Below, in pieces: positions 1 to 8,388 of a stretch of 64,000 nt of DNA. Every line of letters starts with the position of its first letter. The stretch's first letter is position 1. The stretch comes from CAZLMG01 sp964560765 (GTDB lineage Bacteria > Bdellovibrionota_B > Oligoflexia > Oligoflexales > CAZLMG01): positions 62,001-126,000 of the forward strand of contig CAZLMG010000005.1 of NCBI GenBank assembly GCA_964560765.1, given 5' to 3'. Under the pieces are notes generated by a model. It had not been told where the DNA came from. It saw only the letters and a list, made by a program, of their open reading frames with translations, and searched no databases. Position numbers and translations under genes: made by a program.

Positions 1-938
1 GTGCTCGGATCTACGAAATTACGCGTCGCGGAAAGAAGGTTCGAAAGCGAATCTGTCAGTGAGGAAAGATCCCGATTGATGGCGTCGATGGATGCCACAA
101 CACGCAGACGTTTGAGCTCCCAGAGTTCCACGTTGTCCGTATCAGGCAGAGCCGTGGAAGCCAAAAACTGGAGCTCCGAACGGATGCTGTCACAATTTAC
201 CAGAGCTGGGGCAGTGGTGTCCTTCAGTAGATTCACCCGCATCTGATTGCAGAACTCTTCGACAGACTCCACGATACTCTGAGCGGCCACGCAGAATAGG
301 CGTTTCGCCTGCGACTCGGTATGAAACGGAATCGCTTCAGCGCGTACGGCGCTGAAGCCAAGTTGGCTGGCAACAGCGTCATCAATAGCAAACTCAACTT
401 TATCTGTTCGCCCCAGAGCCGATGGCAGAAACTGCGCCACATGATTCCTGGCGTCCAACATCTGGGAGCAGGCCTGCTCGAGAACTTCCGTCAAGTCGAT
501 AAGTGCGGTGCTGAATGATGCATGGCCCTCGATTTTTCCACCCACGGTCACAAAGAGTGGACGATTCAAAACAAGATTAACCTTATCGAGTAGAGCTTGG
601 CCGAGTTCCGAAGCAGTCCGGATGCTGTCGTTCAGCATGCTCAGCATACTGTGGCGCAGCATATTTCGACAAAAGCCAACTTCTCCGTAACGGCAAAGCG
701 CATACTGAACGACTTCACATGACTGGTGCATGACTTCGATGAATAGAGATGCTTGCAGACCTTGTCCAATGATGCCTTGCTGAATTCCTGTTAGGGTAAC
801 GCGGAGTTCATCAATGGCGCCTCGGCTCAGTCGCTCATGTTTGGTAATACCGGCAGCGATTCCTGTGAGGAACTCCATCGTGCGGGCAGAGTCCAAACGC
901 TCTAGCGTGTGTTTTTCAGTGGGACCTAGATGAGCCAT
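1..938 (-). CDS. Argininosuccinate-lyase/fumarase superfamily-like protein, partial (3' end outside window)
   Basis: An open frame of 312 codons runs from an ATG at 938 off the left edge with no stop. A strong Shine-Dalgarno AAGGAGG lies 7 bases before the ATG. The protein is almost all helix. By eye it follows the argininosuccinate lyase plan in order: a CRYGEVGFCRN stretch where the family has the SRND region, KIEGHASF where it has the VTFGHH helix, IDDAVASQLGF matching the family's IDREAVAxxLGF, then STALPDTDNVELWEL aligning without gaps to the SSxMPxKxNP signature plus following helix. The signature lysine and second proline are absent and the catalytic His of the YTHLQ motif is not seen. 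I infer a superfamily member that has probably lost lyase activity. The match is motif-level only, so an unrelated helical protein remains possible. Confidence 0.5.
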   Translation of the reverse strand, partial: MAHLGPTEKHTLERLDSARTMEFLTGIAAGITKHERLSRGAIDELRVTLTGIQQGIIGQGLQASLFIEVMHQSCEVVQYALCRYGEVGFCRNMLRHSMLSMLNDSIRTASELGQALLDKVNLVLNRPLFVTVGGKIEGHASFSTALIDLTEVLEQACSQMLDARNHVAQFLPSALGRTDKVEFAIDDAVASQLGFSAVRAEAIPFHTESQAKRLFCVAAQSIVESVEEFCNQMRVNLLKDTTAPALVNCDSIRSELQFLASTALPDTDNVELWELKRLRVVASIDAINRDLSSLTDSLSNLLSATRNFVDPS

Positions 939-946
939 GGCCGCCT

Positions 947-977
947 CCTTGCAGAAAAAAACTTGTTTTCTGCAAGG
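947..977 (-). promoter_or_regulatory. Perfect 12-bp inverted repeat overlapping the SD of the lyase-like gene
   Basis: Arms at 947-958 and 966-977 are perfectly complementary (CCTTGCAGAAAA and its complement) around a 7-base loop. Read on the minus strand, the 3' arm runs into the ribosome binding site AAGGAGG at 944-950. The hairpin would therefore pair part of the SD. No T-run follows on either strand, so it is not an ordinary intrinsic terminator. It could be a translational switch or a repressor operator. Confidence 0.5.
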
Positions 978-1018
978 TTACCCGAAATTAAGCAGCGGTA
1001 CCAGCCGAGAGCAGTTAG

Positions 1019-2656
1019 CTAGAAGCGAAAAACGGCGTGGGCCTCGACCATAAAAGAACTCTTCGCAGCCTCGTTTTTAATCACCTTCCAGGCATCGCCA
1101 GGTAGCGCAAAAGCACCGGCGACTCCGACGGATAGGTCCTTGCCAAAGGTGCGGTCGTATTTCAGATCCAACTCGTAACCAAGCGATTTTCCGGCAAATC
1201 CAATTGGACGCACCGCCTGCGAAGAGGCAAGTGTGTAGACATCTTTAGGAATTCCAGCAACTAGCGATGCCGTGACGAGACGTGCCTCAAAGTTACCAGT
1301 TTCGAGACTTTCGTAGCGAAATCCAAGATTGAAAACAGAAGCATTCATCACGCGGCCCGGGTCGAAAACACCATCAACGCGCAATTGATCAACTTCAGGG
1401 TGTTCGTTGAATAGCAATAGCGCCGGTTTAAAGTTTCTGTGAAAAGCCATGGCACGAGCTGTATTGCCGGAGCCGGCCGCGCGGCTAGGGCTTGCATCCG
1501 TGGGGCGCTCCTTACGATAACCGTTCTGCTCACCCGGGGCATAGGCATACCCGAAGAATACCTCACTCGATTTGGCATTCCCTTGGCGATATTCCGCCGG
1601 ACCAACAAAGGCACCCGAGCGCATCAGCGTGTAGGAAACCTCGCCTGCAACGCCGATTGAGTCGACTTTGTTTTGAACAACGTCCTTCTTAACGCTAGTT
1701 CGCCCACCGTATCGAGCCCAATTTGGATCGGCCGATTTGCCAAGACGAAACAACAATTCGTTGCGAACGGCTAAGTCAGCGAAGAAAAACCCGGTGTACA
1801 AATCGGCAAACTTGATGTCGGTATTCTTGTCGTCGCCAAGTACGTTTGCAAAGTACATTCCAACTTGGCGGGTGAAACTTGATCCAGCGTTTGCTGCGCG
1901 GTTATCGAACTGGATCGAAAAGAAATACTGATCAAGATCTTCTGAACGATTGGTGGCGCTGCCGACATGGCTGCTATTGAGTTCTACGGATGGTCCGGAT
2001 TCTGACAGCTTGTCATAGCCAAAGGAAATGCCAAGCGTCTGAGACTTCTGCAAATTGATGTCGCATGTGGCGCCATCGTAAACAGAATAAGCCGTATCGA
2101 AGGGGCCGGTTCCTGCATTGAGGAAAATGCCTAGGCCCCAATCGCGAGGACGGCGGCCAACCGTTAGCAGGCAATAGTCGAAGGCATATTGCACGTAAGC
2201 TTGTGTCACATAGGGCCTGTAAGGCTCGTACGCAGGCTCTGCTGTATTTTGATGCTGCCCAACACAGCCGCTGCCCGATGCTTGTGAAGACGAACCGATT
2301 GTATTGCCCGAAACATCTTGATAGATCGTGCAGTCTTCTGGGCGTCCCACATCGCCAAAATAAGCCTGGCGCGGGTCGTCAAAGAGCCGGAATTCCAGAA
2401 ACATGCTCGTACGGTCGTTGGCGCGAAGCTCGCCTTTAAACCGAAAGTGCTGATCGATGGCTTGGTGCGTTTTCGATTCCGGTGACATTCCGGGCCGTGT
2501 TCTTGATTCGGCGCGAAGCGCAAAACTGCCCTCCCCATCGATGAAGACGGCGTTGGCGGTTGACGCCACTAAAGATAGTGCGAGAAGCGCAGAGCGGCTC
2601 CCAGCGCGATAGAGTTTTGGGAGATGATTCAGAGCTGCATGGTTCATCGTCGGCAT
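1019..2656 (-). CDS. Exported outer-membrane beta-barrel (porin-like) protein
   Basis: The 545-residue product starts with a basic region and a hydrophobic signal segment ending near ...VASTANA. It has no recognisable enzyme motif. The body is rich in alternating hydrophobic/polar strands, aromatic girdle residues and Gly/Asn turns, and the chain ends ...HAVFRF. A C-terminal Phe is the usual BAM recognition feature of outer-membrane barrels. Cys pairs near residues 100-125 and about 190 may form a surface disulfide. The size fits a 16-18 strand porin or alginate-export-type channel, but the substrate cannot be told. The start ATG at 2656 has AAGGGA 7 bases upstream; a second Met at residue 4 is possible. 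It lies 11 bases after ymdB on the same strand, although the functions do not obviously match. Confidence 0.7.
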   Translation of the reverse strand: MPTMNHAALNHLPKLYRAGSRSALLALSLVASTANAVFIDGEGSFALRAESRTRPGMSPESKTHQAIDQHFRFKGELRANDRTSMFLEFRLFDDPRQAYFGDVGRPEDCTIYQDVSGNTIGSSSQASGSGCVGQHQNTAEPAYEPYRPYVTQAYVQYAFDYCLLTVGRRPRDWGLGIFLNAGTGPFDTAYSVYDGATCDINLQKSQTLGISFGYDKLSESGPSVELNSSHVGSATNRSEDLDQYFFSIQFDNRAANAGSSFTRQVGMYFANVLGDDKNTDIKFADLYTGFFFADLAVRNELLFRLGKSADPNWARYGGRTSVKKDVVQNKVDSIGVAGEVSYTLMRSGAFVGPAEYRQGNAKSSEVFFGYAYAPGEQNGYRKERPTDASPSRAAGSGNTARAMAFHRNFKPALLLFNEHPEVDQLRVDGVFDPGRVMNASVFNLGFRYESLETGNFEARLVTASLVAGIPKDVYTLASSQAVRPIGFAGKSLGYELDLKYDRTFGKDLSVGVAGAFALPGDAWKVIKNEAAKSSFMVEAHAVFRF

Positions 2657-2667
2657 GTCAATTTCCC

Positions 2668-3498
2668 TTAGTCTTCATCGTCCAAAGAGTCAGCATTGTG
2701 ACCATCTTCACGCCATTGATAGCGCTTTATGGCGTCACACTTACCCGTAGTATCATCAATATCTGCCGCAAGAAAACAAAGCCAAGGCTGTGCCTTCGCG
2801 GGTTCGAAGCGTTTCGTCTTGTTGGACTCTGTGAGCCGATCTAGAGCAATGGACTTTTTCATTCCGATGATTGAATCATGCGATCCAGTCATTCCAACGT
2901 CTGTTACAAAACCAGTCCAGCCTTCCAAAATGCGCTCATCAGCGGTCTGTACATGACTGTGAGTACCATACACGAGCGATGCTTTGCCCGCGAGATAAAA
3001 GCCCATTCCTTGCTTCTCGCTGGTGGCTTCAGCATGCATGTCGACGACTCTTATCTTTACGTAATCTGGAATGTAAGGCAGCAGCCGCTGGACTTCGTGA
3101 AACGGGTTTCGATTGTCGGAGTGCATGAAGGCTTTCCCGATCAGATTCATAACGGCAATTGTGCGCCCATTTTGTAGCTGAATCAGCTTTAGCCCGTCGC
3201 GAGGTTCTCGGACGTTCATCATGTTTGCTGGTAGGACCAGTCGGTCAACTTGCTTGGCGAAGTCAAATATCTCGGGCTTGTCATGCCAGTGGTTGCCCAT
3301 GGTGATGCAGTCGATGCCGAGTTGATTTACAAACTCGTCATAGAGCGTCCGCGTTAATCCAAAACCGCCTGCGGCATTTTCGCCGTTGATAATAATGGCG
3401 TCTGGTCTAACTTCTGAATGGATGCGAGGAAGCCAGCGCTTTAAGCAGCTCCGCCCTGCCTTGCCAATGACATCACCAATAGCAACAATTCGTGTCAC
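2668..3498 (-). CDS. ymdB: YmdB-family metallophosphoesterase
   Basis: This 276-residue protein belongs to the YmdB family of calcineurin-like phosphoesterases, cytosolic two-metal enzymes that hydrolyse 2',3'-cyclic nucleotides in Bacillus. The metal ligands appear in family order: GDVIGKAGR at the N-terminus, NGENAAGGFGLT, MGNHWHD, a histidine in VDMHAEATSEK and GTHSHVQTAD. Length is typical. The start is GTG at 3498, whose last two bases overlap the TGA of rny (GTGA), so the two are translationally coupled. The rny-ymdB pair is a widely conserved arrangement, usually linked to RNA turnover and control of biofilm or motility decisions. Confidence 0.92.
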   Translation of the reverse strand: MTRIVAIGDVIGKAGRSCLKRWLPRIHSEVRPDAIIINGENAAGGFGLTRTLYDEFVNQLGIDCITMGNHWHDKPEIFDFAKQVDRLVLPANMMNVREPRDGLKLIQLQNGRTIAVMNLIGKAFMHSDNRNPFHEVQRLLPYIPDYVKIRVVDMHAEATSEKQGMGFYLAGKASLVYGTHSHVQTADERILEGWTGFVTDVGMTGSHDSIIGMKKSIALDRLTESNKTKRFEPAKAQPWLCFLAADIDDTTGKCDAIKRYQWREDGHNADSLDDED

Positions 3499-5060
3499 TT
3501 CGCGAAGTCCACAGCCTTGCTCTCACGCATGATGGTTACGCGTACTTGGCCTGGGAACGTTAGCTCCTTGCGCAGTGTGGAGGCGATGTCATGCGATAGG
3601 GTGGTCATTTCGTCATCGCTGACGCCCGAGGGCCTCACGATGGCTCGCACTTCTCGGCCAGCTTGAATGACATATGCGGACTCGATTCCGGAGAAGTCGG
3701 TGACAAGGCGCTCCATTTCTTGCAGGCGCTTAATGTAGGATTCAAGGACTTCCTTTCTTGCGCCGGGGCGGTTTGCGGACAGACTGTTAGCAGCATGTAA
3801 GATGACGGCATAAGGTGATGCTTGACTCAGATCCTCGGTGTGATGCAGGCGCACAGCTTCGACGATATGCGAAGCTTCCTGGTATTTCTCACACAGCTCA
3901 GCACTCAATTGTGCATGGTGACCCTCCGTCTCCTGGTCGACGGACTTCCCGATGTCGTGCAGTAGGCCCGCGCGTTTGGCGTGCCGAACGTTTAATCCCA
4001 TTTCCGAGGCCATGATGGCGCAAATGTGGGCTACTTCCACGCTATGCTGCAATACCGACTGCTGCCCGGTGCTGCGATAGCGGAGGCGTCCGAGACGCTT
4101 GATGAGTTCTGGATGGAGATCAGTAATTCCGGTTTCAAAACAGGCTTGTTCACCATTTTCTACGATGATCTGCTCAAACTCAGATTCAACGCGTTTTACG
4201 GTTTCATCAATGCGTGCAGGGTGAATCCGGCCATCTCCAATCAAACGCTCAAGAGAGATTTTCGCGATCTCGCGGCGAATGGGGTTGAAGCAGGAGATGA
4301 TCACGGCTTCAGGCGTATCATCGATGATCAAGTCCACGCCAGTTGCCTGCTCCAGTGCCCGAATGTTTCGGCCTTCGCGACCGATGATGCGCCCTTTCAT
4401 GTCTTCACTGGGCAGTGTAACCACTGAAATCGTCGAATCGTTCACATGCTCGCTGGCAATGCGTTGTACCGATAAGCTGATCATCGACTGTGCGATTTTC
4501 TCCGCTTGCGCACGTGATTCCTCTTCGATCTTCTTGATGCGTTCTTGCGCTTCTTTGCGGGCAATCTCTTCCATAGTTCGCATCAATTCGCGCTTTGCCT
4601 CTTCGGCGGTCAAACGAGCGATGTTCTGTAATGTCTTTCGATTCTGTTCAAGCAACTTCTCATTTTCAGCGATGACCCGCTTATAGCGCTTATCTTCTTC
4701 GTCCATTCGCTCCGTAGCCTGATCTAGCTCCTGCTCTTTCTTTTCAACAATGGATAGCTTCTTTTCCAGGTTTTGCTCCCGGGCGCGAATCTTACTTTCA
4801 AGCTTCGCCATTTCTGAGCGACGTGTCTTGGCTTCTTCTTCAAAGTCTTGTCGACGCTTGCGTCCTTCGTCCTTGGCTTCGCGCATGGCGGCTTTTACGA
4901 GCTGATCAGCTTCGCGGCGAGCTTCTTCGAGAATGGTCTTGGATTCCCCTTGTGCTGCTTCGAACGCGCGAAAGACCTGTCGCTTATGCAGGGCGTATGC
5001 AATCAGAAAGGAAAGAGGGACAACTAGAAGCACAATCACAACAGGCAAAACAGTATCCAA
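3495..5060 (-). CDS. rny: Ribonuclease Y (membrane-anchored endoribonuclease)
   Basis: RNase Y initiates mRNA decay at the inner face of the membrane. The order is an N-terminal membrane helix (PVVIVLLVVPLSFLIAYAL), a long charged coiled coil of about 170 residues, a KH domain with the intact signature GRIIGREGRNIRALE, and an HD domain with LLHDIGK. The longest open frame starts at a TTG at 5123 with no ribosome site. I prefer the TTG at 5060 because AGGAG lies 8 bases before it and the resulting 521 residues match the usual RNase Y length with the membrane helix at the very N-terminus. ymdB follows with a GTGA overlap. Compare the KH-less paralogue at 59052-60626. Confidence 0.93.
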   Translation of the reverse strand: MDTVLPVVIVLLVVPLSFLIAYALHKRQVFRAFEAAQGESKTILEEARREADQLVKAAMREAKDEGRKRRQDFEEEAKTRRSEMAKLESKIRAREQNLEKKLSIVEKKEQELDQATERMDEEDKRYKRVIAENEKLLEQNRKTLQNIARLTAEEAKRELMRTMEEIARKEAQERIKKIEEESRAQAEKIAQSMISLSVQRIASEHVNDSTISVVTLPSEDMKGRIIGREGRNIRALEQATGVDLIIDDTPEAVIISCFNPIRREIAKISLERLIGDGRIHPARIDETVKRVESEFEQIIVENGEQACFETGITDLHPELIKRLGRLRYRSTGQQSVLQHSVEVAHICAIMASEMGLNVRHAKRAGLLHDIGKSVDQETEGHHAQLSAELCEKYQEASHIVEAVRLHHTEDLSQASPYAVILHAANSLSANRPGARKEVLESYIKRLQEMERLVTDFSGIESAYVIQAGREVRAIVRPSGVSDDEMTTLSHDIASTLRKELTFPGQVRVTIMRESKAVDFAK

Positions 5061-5130
5061 GGCCGAAGCTCCTGTATGAACAATTGAAGGATGAGCCAGA
5101 GCGATATCAAGTACTTGAAACAACCCAAGG

Positions 5131-5145
5131 GTACGAAATTCGTAC
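5131..5145. repeat. Palindrome GTACGAA-A-TTCGTAC upstream of rny
   Basis: Two perfect 7-base arms flank a single central A, about 70 bases before the preferred rny start. It may be a regulator binding site in the rny leader. A weak promoter-like pair TTGCAA/TAAACT with a 17-base spacer lies further upstream on the minus strand at about 5168-5197. No family of regulator can be named. Confidence 0.35.
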
Positions 5146-5258
5146 GAGAATAGTTTCGCCCAACGAATCTAAGAGTTTAATGCTTCCCGTGTAACTTTGC
5201 AATGCTGGCGCGGGTGGGTTAGAGCCTGAAACTTAAGAGGAAAATCCACGAAATAAAC

Positions 5259-5291
5259 AAAAAGCCCAGCGCAGGGGCCGGGCTTTTTGCT
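5259..5291 (-). terminator. Intrinsic terminator downstream of pal
   Basis: Arms 5259-5267 (AAAAAGCCC) and 5280-5288 (GGGCTTTTT) form a 9-bp stem. Read on the minus strand it is GC-rich at the centre and ends in a U-run. It sits about 20 bases after the pal stop codon and separates pal from rny. Confidence 0.8.
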
Positions 5292-5310
5292 TTATCTGCT
5301 TTTGCAGCAA

Positions 5311-5802
5311 CTATTGATTAGAAAGAACGAACTCAGCGCGGCGGTTGCGGCTCCATGAATCTTCATCATGTCCAGAAGCAACGGGGCGCTCTTCTCCGTA
5401 GCTGATGGTTGTTAGGCGAGCAGCATCGATACCCATACGAACCAAGTAAGTTTTCACAGACTCGGCTCGACGCTGACCAAGAGCCAGGTTGTACTCGACC
5501 GAGCCACGCTCATCGCAATGACCTTCGATTTGCACTACCGTACCCTGCGAGCCTTTGAGGCGACTGGATAGGCTGTTAAGCCGGCCTTGGGACTCAGAAT
5601 TAAGCGTGTAGTCATCGAATGCGAAGTAAACAGCTTCCGGAGTGAAACCAGCCATGTCACCAACGGGCGGCTCGGCAGGTTGATTCATCGAATCAGCAGA
5701 AACTGGCTCTTCAGTAGCTTTTTCATCTTCGGCGCAAGAAGCCATTCCAACAAACATGGCCAAGACCAACGGCGCTAGCGATACAAAACGAGATAACAAC
5801 AT
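5311..5802 (-). CDS. pal: Peptidoglycan-associated lipoprotein Pal
   Basis: The 163-residue lipoprotein precursor has a signal peptide ending in the lipobox MASC, a short acidic Pro/Glu linker and a C-terminal OmpA domain. Diagnostic OmpA/Pal residues are visible: VYFAFDDYTLN, IEGHCDERGSVEYNLALGQRRA and ISYGEERPV. Pal is anchored in the outer membrane and binds peptidoglycan diaminopimelate, linking the envelope to the Tol complex. No tol genes are in this window. The frame extends to a TTG at 5808, but the ATG at 5802 is better placed behind GAGGAG (8-base spacing). Confidence 0.92.
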   Translation of the reverse strand: MLLSRFVSLAPLVLAMFVGMASCAEDEKATEEPVSADSMNQPAEPPVGDMAGFTPEAVYFAFDDYTLNSESQGRLNSLSSRLKGSQGTVVQIEGHCDERGSVEYNLALGQRRAESVKTYLVRMGIDAARLTTISYGEERPVASGHDEDSWSRNRRAEFVLSNQ

Positions 5803-5938
5803 GCCCAATACTCCTCAGAAGCATCCAGAAAAATTACAACAACCCACCGCCAACATATCAGGCCAAAGGCTGTCAGATACGTTCTCAGGGCAGAAGTTGC
5901 CCTTATTGCACAAAAAATGCAAGCGAGCTTTTAGCCAC

Positions 5939-7444
5939 TTAAGCTGTATTTGCATTGCTGCTCCCGAGCTTTTCTACCGTCTTAGCGAGCTGGTATTGGA
6001 TGCCTGAGAAACTGCCGCTGGACATGAAGATAACAGCGTCGCCAGGCCGAAGCTCCCGATCCACCGCTGCTAGCAGGTCCTCGTTTTCGGAGAAGGCCGT
6101 CGCCGAAGTCCCAATCTGTTTGCATAGGATCTGAGTATTCATCCTCTGGTCCTCAGGAATTCGCGTATCAACGGGGCATTTGCCGACCAGAACTCGGTCA
6201 GCAAGGCTCAGAGCTTGGGCAAACTCCATGAGAAAGGTCGAGCGTCGGCTGGTGGCATTGCGAGGTTCAAAAGCGACGACCAATCGGCGATTGGGATGGG
6301 CTCGCCGAAAGCCACTAATGACGGATTTGACTGCGGTTGGGTGGTGGGCAAAATCTTCAAAAATATCGACACCGGCCCTGGACGCCAAGAGGTCTAAGCG
6401 TCGGTGCACTCCGGGAAATGATCTTACAGCTTCGGCCAGGGTAGTCGCGGTCACGGGTTGAATATCGCCGTTCTCACAAAGCCGGCTAATCAGGGCACAA
6501 GCCTGAGCTAGGTTTGCTGCATTGTGGTCGCCGCTCAGCTGCGTTTCCAGCTTGATGCAACCCCAGTAGCTGGTTTTGAGCGTGACTTCCCAGGTCCCAT
6601 TTTGCGCAGCCGCTCGCATTTTTGGCGCCGCACTCAGGACCCTTGTTGCTGCCTCGCGTTGCCCCATGGCTGCGACGTAGGCAAAGCGGCTCTGGTCAAA
6701 GCCCCGACATACACGCTGGACACCTGAGTCATCAATGTTGGCGATAACTCGGCCGGGCTCCGAAACGAGCGAGATGACCTGTGAAAAGCGCTCCTCGATC
6801 TCCTCGACGGATTTATAAATGTCAGCGTGGTCGTATTCTAGGTTGTTTAGCAATAGATACTTCGGCTCATAGTGTAGAAATTTTGGACCCTTATCAAAGA
6901 ACGATGTGTCGTACTCATCACCTTCGATCACAAAGACCTTTCCCGCCCCGAGCTCAAAACTCGTCTTTCTACCTCTTGGCAGCCCACCAATCATGAAGCC
7001 TGGCTCAGCCCCGACTTGCTCCAGGATGTGCGCCAGCAGAGCTGTCGTCGTTGTTTTGCCGTGCGTACCCGCAACGACAACCGACGTGCGGCGAGAGAGT
7101 AGGAGTTGACCCAATAATTCGGGGAAGCTGGTGTATGGTATATCGGAACTAAGCAGCGCCTCGAGCTCTGCATGGCCGCGCGAAAGTGCGTTAGCAACGA
7201 CAACTAGGTCGGGCCGCTCGCGCCCTAGGTTGTCGACGGAGTAGGGGCAGTGAACGGTGATTTTGAGACGGTTCAATAAGTCGGACATAGGTGGATAAAT
7301 ACCCGAGTCCGAGCCAGTGACCTGAAAGCCCGCCGCATGCACCAATCCGGCGGCTGACCCCATGCCCGTTCCTGCGATGCCCATAAAGTAGATATGATCC
7401 CCTGGCTTCACGTCAAGCTTGGCTAATGGCGGTCGGAATGACAT
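5939..7444 (-). CDS. mpl: UDP-MurNAc:L-Ala-gamma-D-Glu-mDAP ligase (murein recycling)
   Basis: Mpl joins recovered murein tripeptide to UDP-MurNAc using ATP in the cytoplasm. The protein has the Mur-ligase N-terminal nucleotide motif MGIAGTGMGS, the P-loop AGTHGKTTTTALL, the acidic EGDEYDTSFFD, the FAHHPTAV segment and a C-terminal EPRNATSRR segment that favours Mpl over MurC. At 501 residues it is somewhat longer than the E. coli enzyme. The longer open frame to 7618 lies inside ldcA and is not needed; the ATG at 7444 has GGGAG 7 bases upstream. It overlaps the end of ldcA by 32 bases, forming a murein-recycling pair: LdcA trims the tetrapeptide, Mpl reuses the tripeptide. Confidence 0.9.
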   Translation of the reverse strand: MSFRPPLAKLDVKPGDHIYFMGIAGTGMGSAAGLVHAAGFQVTGSDSGIYPPMSDLLNRLKITVHCPYSVDNLGRERPDLVVVANALSRGHAELEALLSSDIPYTSFPELLGQLLLSRRTSVVVAGTHGKTTTTALLAHILEQVGAEPGFMIGGLPRGRKTSFELGAGKVFVIEGDEYDTSFFDKGPKFLHYEPKYLLLNNLEYDHADIYKSVEEIEERFSQVISLVSEPGRVIANIDDSGVQRVCRGFDQSRFAYVAAMGQREAATRVLSAAPKMRAAAQNGTWEVTLKTSYWGCIKLETQLSGDHNAANLAQACALISRLCENGDIQPVTATTLAEAVRSFPGVHRRLDLLASRAGVDIFEDFAHHPTAVKSVISGFRRAHPNRRLVVAFEPRNATSRRSTFLMEFAQALSLADRVLVGKCPVDTRIPEDQRMNTQILCKQIGTSATAFSENEDLLAAVDRELRPGDAVIFMSSGSFSGIQYQLAKTVEKLGSSNANTA

Positions 7445-8336
7445 CCTTTGTCTCCCAAAGTAATGCAGACGGGGTGATCTGGCCTCGGCAGCCGAAGCCA
7501 ATGGGAATGTTGTTCTTAATATGCCCGAATGATTCTGAAAAAAGGACTGGTAAGCCGGTGCGTCGAGCGAACTGTTGGCCAAGTTCTTCGCGCCAATCGG
7601 ACCCATCGGCTTTGGCATTGCGAAAGACGCCTAAAATAATCGCCAGGCAATGGAAAAGTGTTCCGCTCTGAATCCACTGATTCAGGTAGCGCATAATGCG
7701 CGCAGGCGACTCATCCGTGTCCTCGAGGAAAAGTATGAACGGCCGATCTATGTCTGGAAAATACGGCGTTCCGATGAGGTTTGTAAGCACGGACATGCAT
7801 CCGCCCATTAGCAATCCCGATCCATGAAAATCAGGGCGCGCATTCCAACTGGCCTGGACCGGCACTTCCAGCCACTCCGGCGAGGTTCTTAGCAGAATCT
7901 GGACCAACTTCTGCACACCCAGGTCACTAGCTTCCCAGAGACCGGATCCTGGCATGGGAGCGTGTAATCCGGGCCAGCCGAGACGTCGGTAGAACGCGGC
8001 GTGCAGAGTACTAACATCGGAAAAGCCGATAATTGGCTTTGGTGATACCTGGCTCAACATGTCCCAATGAATGTGGGGCAGCAGGTCGCTCGCGCCGTAC
8101 CCGCCGCGAGCAGATAGAATGGCTACGACTTCTGGATCCAAAAGAGCCTGCTCAAGGGACTCCACTCGCTGCATTGGCGAGCTGGCCGTGTATGGCCACT
8201 CGGCTGAATATGGCGAATCGAAGAGCTTGCAGACGATGCCGAGTTGGCTTAGCTCTGCCATCCGGCGATCAAGATCGCTGTTTTGTTCCCTGCTCGAGGG
8301 ACGTATGATGCCTAGTGTAAGCTTAGCTACGGTCAC
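7413..8336 (-). CDS. ldcA: Murein LD-carboxypeptidase, peptidase family S66
   Basis: This cytoplasmic serine peptidase removes the terminal D-Ala from murein tetrapeptides during recycling. Family features are the N-terminal LGIIRPSS strand, ILSARGGYGASDLLPHI, the nucleophile motif PIIGFSDVSTLH, a Glu in LFLEDTDESPARI, and the late His in SFGHIKNN. The start is uncertain: the frame reaches a TTG at 8351, but the GTG at 8336 gives the compact family N-terminus (307 residues). It overlaps mpl and both act in the same pathway. Transcription diverges from the glycosyltransferase at 8389. Confidence 0.9.
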   Translation of the reverse strand: MTVAKLTLGIIRPSSREQNSDLDRRMAELSQLGIVCKLFDSPYSAEWPYTASSPMQRVESLEQALLDPEVVAILSARGGYGASDLLPHIHWDMLSQVSPKPIIGFSDVSTLHAAFYRRLGWPGLHAPMPGSGLWEASDLGVQKLVQILLRTSPEWLEVPVQASWNARPDFHGSGLLMGGCMSVLTNLIGTPYFPDIDRPFILFLEDTDESPARIMRYLNQWIQSGTLFHCLAIILGVFRNAKADGSDWREELGQQFARRTGLPVLFSESFGHIKNNIPIGFGCRGQITPSALLWETKDVIPTAISQA

Positions 8337-8388
8337 GCAGTTTGTTCTCAAGAGAGTTTTTTCAATTGTATCGCAGTGATTGCCACAT

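Noticed and set aside
4026..4686. Two 133-135-codon frames antisense to rny
   Set aside because: They are complements of the conserved KH and coiled-coil coding sequence and show no motif of their own.
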